Assembly (NCBI GenBank): GCA_018812925.1
Contig: JAHJCU010000004.1
Coordinates: forward strand, 165,621-229,620
DNA from: Candidatus Omnitrophota bacterium
GTDB lineage: Bacteria > CAIJMQ01
Direction: 5' to 3'
Length of the DNA: 64,000 nucleotides
This document shows positions 60,904 through 64,000 of this stretch, one piece after another; the first letter of the stretch is position 1; the number at the start of each line of letters is the position of its first letter. Made by a program: the position numbers and the translations under genes. A model generated the notes under the pieces. It ran no database searches. It was not told the origin of the DNA and saw nothing but the letters and a program-made list of their open reading frames with translations.

Positions 60904-62322
60904 TCAATCTAAGGTTATCCGTCCTACCCTGCGCGTTTTTTTTGTGATTGCCCCCAAATTGCTCCTTCTATAACCCGCAATCCATAGAATTTTCCTGTCT
61001 TTTGTAACTAAAATAGGAACCTTATCGCGCTCTTTAAGAGTAATTTTTTCATCAATAAAAAAGTCTTTGAGTTTTTTTTCTTTATTCATACCAAACGGGC
61101 AAAAACGATCGCCTTTTTGTCTGGTTCTTATTGTCAACGGAAGTTTTATTTTATCCGCATCAAAGTATATTTGATTGGAGTCTTCAAGTTTTAGCATGAT
61201 TTTTTTATCTTTTTTCTTTATATCTAAAAAGACAGTCTTCCCTATCTCCGAGATAAGACATTTACTCTTTTTTTTAAGGACATAAGAATAATTCTTGTTA
61301 TTGGCGGATTTTTTAGAATTTTTGACCTTGCGTATAAAAAGAGTTGTGTATTCCTTGGCTATTTCAACTCCCGACGACAAACGTAGAACTAAATTTGCTC
61401 GTTTAGAATTAATGACTTTTTCTATTTCTTTCAAGTTTGCGTAATCAAGCTCTTTAAATTCTTTGGCGACTTCTCTTAAAATGTTGTTGTGTAAAACACG
61501 GGGATAAGTCATAAGTTTGTCAATTTCTATTTTTACGGCATCCGGCATGCGGGTAGATATGCGTTTTAATATTTTGCGGGTGTTCTGTTTTATATATTCA
61601 CTGTTTTCTTTTGAAATTTGAGAAATCTTAAGCAACCCCTCTTTTATTTTGGGATTAAACTTTTCAAGATAAGGAATAAGTTCATGTCTTATTTTATTTC
61701 TAAAAAACTTTACATCTAGGTTCGACGAATCGATTCTGGGCTTTATCTTCTTTGATCCTAGATACGCTTCAATGTCTTTTCTCCAAATATCAAGCAAAGG
61801 ACGAATTATTTCAACATTTGAACCAAGGGCTCTTACCTCCGGAATCCCACCCAAACCATCTTCTCCGGTGCCTCTTACTATCCTGAAAAGGACTGTTTCT
61901 ATCTGGTCGTTTTTATTATGCCCCAAAGCAATCTTATTAGCATCTAAATCTTTCGCAATTTTTTCCAATGCACCATATCTGACTCTTCTTGCCGCTTCTT
62001 CCAAAGACTCACCTTTCTTTTTTAGTTTATTTATATCTTTTTCTACTGACTTGCAGGGAATTTTTAAGTCTTTGCATATTTTTTTTACTATTTCTTCATC
62101 CTTTAGAGATTCTTTTCCTCTTAGCATATGATTTATATGCCCTGCGCATATTGAAATATCGTATTCTTTCTTTAGCTCATTAAGTATATATAATAAAGCG
62201 CAAGAATCCGGACCACCTGAAAAAGCGACCAGTACCTTGTCGCCTTTTCTAATCATATTAAACTTCTCAATCGTTTGTCGCAGTTTCCTGACTATTGGAG
62301 AACGGACGTTGTTCAATGTCAT
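60904..62322 (-). CDS. tilS: tRNA(Ile)-lysidine synthase
   Basis: A 472-residue enzyme that converts C34 of the CAU-anticodon tRNA-Ile to lysidine so that it reads AUA. The PP-loop is SGGPDS (35-40) in 'LVAFSGGPDSCALLYIL'; 'ALGHNKNDQIETVLFRIVRG' and 'RPLLDIWRKDIEAYL' follow. The C-terminal domain ends in 'RTRQKGDRFCPFGMNKEKKLKDFFID', its tRNA-binding fold. The tRNA genes for CAT anticodons lie directly upstream (62432-62670). The long form with this domain is complete. Confidence 0.95.
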   Translation of the reverse strand: MTLNNVRSPIVRKLRQTIEKFNMIRKGDKVLVAFSGGPDSCALLYILNELKKEYDISICAGHINHMLRGKESLKDEEIVKKICKDLKIPCKSVEKDINKLKKKGESLEEAARRVRYGALEKIAKDLDANKIALGHNKNDQIETVLFRIVRGTGEDGLGGIPEVRALGSNVEIIRPLLDIWRKDIEAYLGSKKIKPRIDSSNLDVKFFRNKIRHELIPYLEKFNPKIKEGLLKISQISKENSEYIKQNTRKILKRISTRMPDAVKIEIDKLMTYPRVLHNNILREVAKEFKELDYANLKEIEKVINSKRANLVLRLSSGVEIAKEYTTLFIRKVKNSKKSANNKNYSYVLKKKSKCLISEIGKTVFLDIKKKDKKIMLKLEDSNQIYFDADKIKLPLTIRTRQKGDRFCPFGMNKEKKLKDFFIDEKITLKERDKVPILVTKDRKILWIAGYRRSNLGAITKKTRRVGRITLD

Positions 62323-62431
62323 GAATTTAGTATATCACCAATAAGAAGTATTGAACAAATTAGGAAATTGCTGAAATAGGAGATACTACTAGGTTTTTGA
62401 GGTTATCTGAACGAAATCAATAATAATACGG

Positions 62432-62505
62432 TGGCGGTGCAGGGACTCGAACCCCGGACATGCGGATTATGATCCCGCCGCTCTAACCAACTGAGCTACA
62501 CCGCC
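62432..62505 (-). tRNA. tRNA with CAT anticodon (elongator Met likely; Ile2 possible)
   Basis: Acceptor GGCGGTG pairs with CACCGCC; the D arm is GCTC/GAGC; the anticodon arm is GCGGG/TCCGC with the loop ATCATAA, anticodon CAT; the T arm is CGGGG-TTCGAGT-CCCTG. The discriminator is A and the CCA is not fully encoded (ACCG follows). CAT is shared by elongator Met and by the Ile tRNA modified by TilS. The neighbouring tilS gene does not settle it. Confidence 0.9.
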
Positions 62506-62510
62506 TTTTT

Positions 62511-62590
62511 CAGGAGACAGAAAACAGAGGACAGACAACAGAAACAAAAATCTTATCTCTGACTTCTGTTTTCTGATATCTGTCTTCTGT
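62511..62590. repeat. Mirrored repeat between the two tRNA genes, CAGAAAACAGA type
   Basis: CAGAAAACAGA (62518-62528) is followed by TCTGTTTTCTG (62565-62575), perfect 11-base arms, with further AGACAG/CTGTCTTCTG pairs outside. It matches the style of the repeat at 14500-14596. Confidence 0.65.
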
Positions 62591-62593
62591 ATT

Positions 62594-62670
62594 TGGTTGC
62601 GGGGGACGGATTTGAACCGTCGACCTTAGGGTTATGAGCCCTACGAGCTACCTGACTGCTCCACCCCGCG
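62594..62670 (-). tRNA. Initiator tRNA-fMet (CAT)
   Basis: 77 bases including an encoded CCA (CCCCCGCAACCA end). The 5' base C opposite A at the first pair, the GGG/CCC pairs in the anticodon stem, and the start CGCGGGGTGGAGCAG are the hallmarks of bacterial initiator tRNA. The anticodon loop is CTCATAA. Confidence is high. Confidence 0.97.
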
Positions 62671-62765
62671 CGAGCATTGTAGTATAAGCCCTCTTAATTT
62701 GTCAATCTGATATCCCCCTATACGCATTTCATTCGCCTATTCTTCTGTGATAAAATTCCGTCCCT

Positions 62766-64000
62766 ATGAGCAAGGACAAAATCATAATAAGGGGAATTCG
62801 ACAACACAATCTTAAAAACATCAATGTGGATATCCCCCGCAATAAATTAGTCGTGATTACGGGCCTTTCAGGTTCAGGGAAATCGTCGCTTGCATTCGAC
62901 ACCATTTATGCGGAAGGACAAAGACGTTACGTGGAATCGCTTTCGGCATATGCAAGACAGTTTCTGGAGATGATGGAAAAACCCGATGTTGATTATATCG
63001 AGGGACTTTCGCCCGCCATAGCCATAGAGCAAAAATCGGTTTATAGGAATCCCCGCTCTACAGTGGGAACAATAACGGAAATATATGATTACTTGCGATT
63101 ACTCTTTGCTCATATCGGAACTGTTTTCTGTTATAAATGCGGCAAAAAAATACAAAGCCAATCGCCCTCTCAAATAGTAGAAAAGATAATGAAATATCCC
63201 GTTTCCACAAAAATACAAGTCCTTGCGCCGCTTGTCAGAGGTAGAAAAGGAGAATATACCGCGCTTTTGGAAAAAATACAGCAAGAAGGATATGTAAGAG
63301 TTCGCATAGACGGAATTATTCATGATTTGGAAGAAGACATCGGAATAGACAAAAACAAGAAGCATAACATTGAAGTCGTAATCGACAGATTAGTCGTAAA
63401 ATCGGATAACAAGCCCTATATTGCTGATTCCGTTGAAACAGCACTAAAATTGTCTGAAGGTTTAGTGCTTATAGTGGTAAAGAATAAAAAAACTACCCCC
63501 CGACGTCCGTCAGATGTCGGGGCGGGCAGCCCCGACGGACGTCGGGACGGGAATGAGAAGCTCTTTTCGCAAAAGTTTTCTTGCCCGCATTGTGATATAT
63601 CTTACCCCGAACTTGCTCCCCGAATGTTTTCTTTTAATTCTCCCTACGGCGCCTGCCAGCAATGTCACGGGTTGGGAGAAAAGATGGAAGTAGATGAGGA
63701 TTTGATAGTGCCCGATAAGAATAAATCGATTGCCGAAGGAGCTATAGAGCCATGGGCTAACCCTGTAACCACAAAAATGCACAGATGGGAAAATTCTGTC
63801 AGTAGATATTTCTCAACCATACTTAAGTCGTTGTCGTATCATTATAAATTCAATCTAAATATACCGTTTAAGGATTTAGATGAAAATATCAGGAAGATAA
63901 TTTTATATGGTTCCGGTGAAGAATTAGTGCAATTCGATGTTGAAAGAGCAGGGCAACTGCATTCTTATGAAGACGCTTTTGAAGGAGTAGTCGGTAATAT
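62766..64000 (+). CDS. uvrA: Excinuclease ABC subunit A, 5' part
   Basis: About 411 codons, open to the window edge. 'GLSGSGKSS' is Walker A (33-41), '[22 protein letters not shown]' and '[21 protein letters not shown]' are signature blocks, with the zinc site 'CPHCDISY' and 'CQQCHGLG'. UvrA scans DNA for damage in nucleotide excision repair. An in-frame palindrome at 63496-63551 adds about twenty residues rich in R, G, D and P between 'LVVKN' and '[13 protein letters not shown]'. The ATG at 62766 is preceded by a weak Shine-Dalgarno signal; the match to the normal N terminus fixes the start. Confidence 0.96.
   Translation, partial: MSKDKIIIRGIRQHNLKNINVDIPRNKLVVITGLSGSGKSSLAFDTIYAEGQRRYVESLSAYARQFLEMMEKPDVDYIEGLSPAIAIEQKSVYRNPRSTVGTITEIYDYLRLLFAHIGTVFCYKCGKKIQSQSPSQIVEKIMKYPVSTKIQVLAPLVRGRKGEYTALLEKIQQEGYVRVRIDGIIHDLEEDIGIDKNKKHNIEVVIDRLVVKSDNKPYIADSVETALKLSEGLVLIVVKNKKTTPRRPSDVGAGSPDGRRDGNEKLFSQKFSCPHCDISYPELAPRMFSFNSPYGACQQCHGLGEKMEVDEDLIVPDKNKSIAEGAIEPWANPVTTKMHRWENSVSRYFSTILKSLSYHYKFNLNIPFKDLDENIRKIILYGSGEELVQFDVERAGQLHSYEDAFEGVVGN
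63496..63551. repeat. In-frame GC-rich palindromic element (uvrA copy)
   Basis: A perfect 13-base inverted repeat, CCCGACGTCCGTC (63499-63511) and GACGGACGTCGGG (63534-63546), encloses GGGGCGGGCAGCCCC. The unit CCCGA-x-GTC is shared in part with the coaBC element. It is in the uvrA frame, just before the zinc-binding region. Confidence 0.8.

Noticed and set aside
63099-63782. Minus-strand open frames opposite uvrA
   Set aside because: They are shadows of the uvrA coding strand, which has clear conserved motifs throughout.
1-64000. CRISPR arrays, rRNA genes, intact transposases or phage genes
   Set aside because: Read through on both strands; none was recognised. The repeated sequences seen are irregular and dispersed, not regularly spaced.

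Overview
The window is a 64 kb piece of an AT-rich bacterial chromosome. Gene density is high, genes overlap by 1-19 bases within operons, and spacers are short. No rRNA, CRISPR array, intact transposase or phage gene was seen. The gene set suggests an uncultured, probably Gram-negative, fermentative lineage near the Planctomycetes-Verrucomicrobia-Chlamydiae/Omnitrophota type genomes. The clues are a triple SPFH (HflK/HflC-like) operon, DUF1559-style prepilin, TPR lipoproteins, an ADP-forming acyl-CoA ligase, an RND/TolC efflux system, and a phosphofructokinase with pyrophosphate-type residues. This placement is inference; no marker gene was compared.

Layout. 1-11060 (all minus): partial alpha/beta hydrolase, then a long operon (ABC-2 permease, HflK-like, HflC, third SPFH protein, P1B-type ATPase, ABC ATPase, ABC-2 permease, TPR-like protein). 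11229-20385 (minus): AddA/RecB-type helicase-nuclease, phosphohexomutase, fabH, plsX, rpmF, ADP-forming acyl-CoA ligase. 20759-27459 (plus): M42 peptidase, ribosomal protein S1, small zinc-ribbon protein, LysM/L,D-transpeptidase, accA, lipoprotein. 27472-32862 (minus): phosphofructokinase, coaBC, rpoZ, valS. 32949-36129: an accessory island that looks like a short integron cassette array without an integrase. 36216-42228 (minus): marR-tolC-MFP-RND efflux operon with a palindromic operator. 42473-46864 (plus): Ser/Thr kinase, nadC, birA, coaX, prepilin. 46871-60881 (minus): HAD phosphatase, TPR protein, hisG, dehydrogenase, fmt, a three-gene sugar cluster, cell-envelope proteins and a CAP protein. 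60904-62670: tilS followed by two CAT-anticodon tRNAs. 62766 to the end (plus): uvrA, incomplete.

The most unusual content is repeats rather than genes. First, GC-rich palindromes of about 27-56 bases with CCTGCC...GGCAGG-like ends lie in frame inside conserved genes (hflK-like, addA twice, pfk, coaBC, valS; a related one in uvrA) and also free between genes. They behave like protein-coding palindromic elements. Copies in pfk, valS and addA are almost identical. Second, a separate intergenic family folds as three consecutive hairpins, the middle one GGAC-loop-GTCC, inside an outer stem. Third, degenerate mirrored short-period repeats sit at many gene junctions. Fourth, three places share one architecture: a truncated 3' end of a gene, then accessory DNA, then the intact gene (RND pump, HAD phosphatase, zincin). 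This suggests repeated acquisition by one-sided homologous integration.
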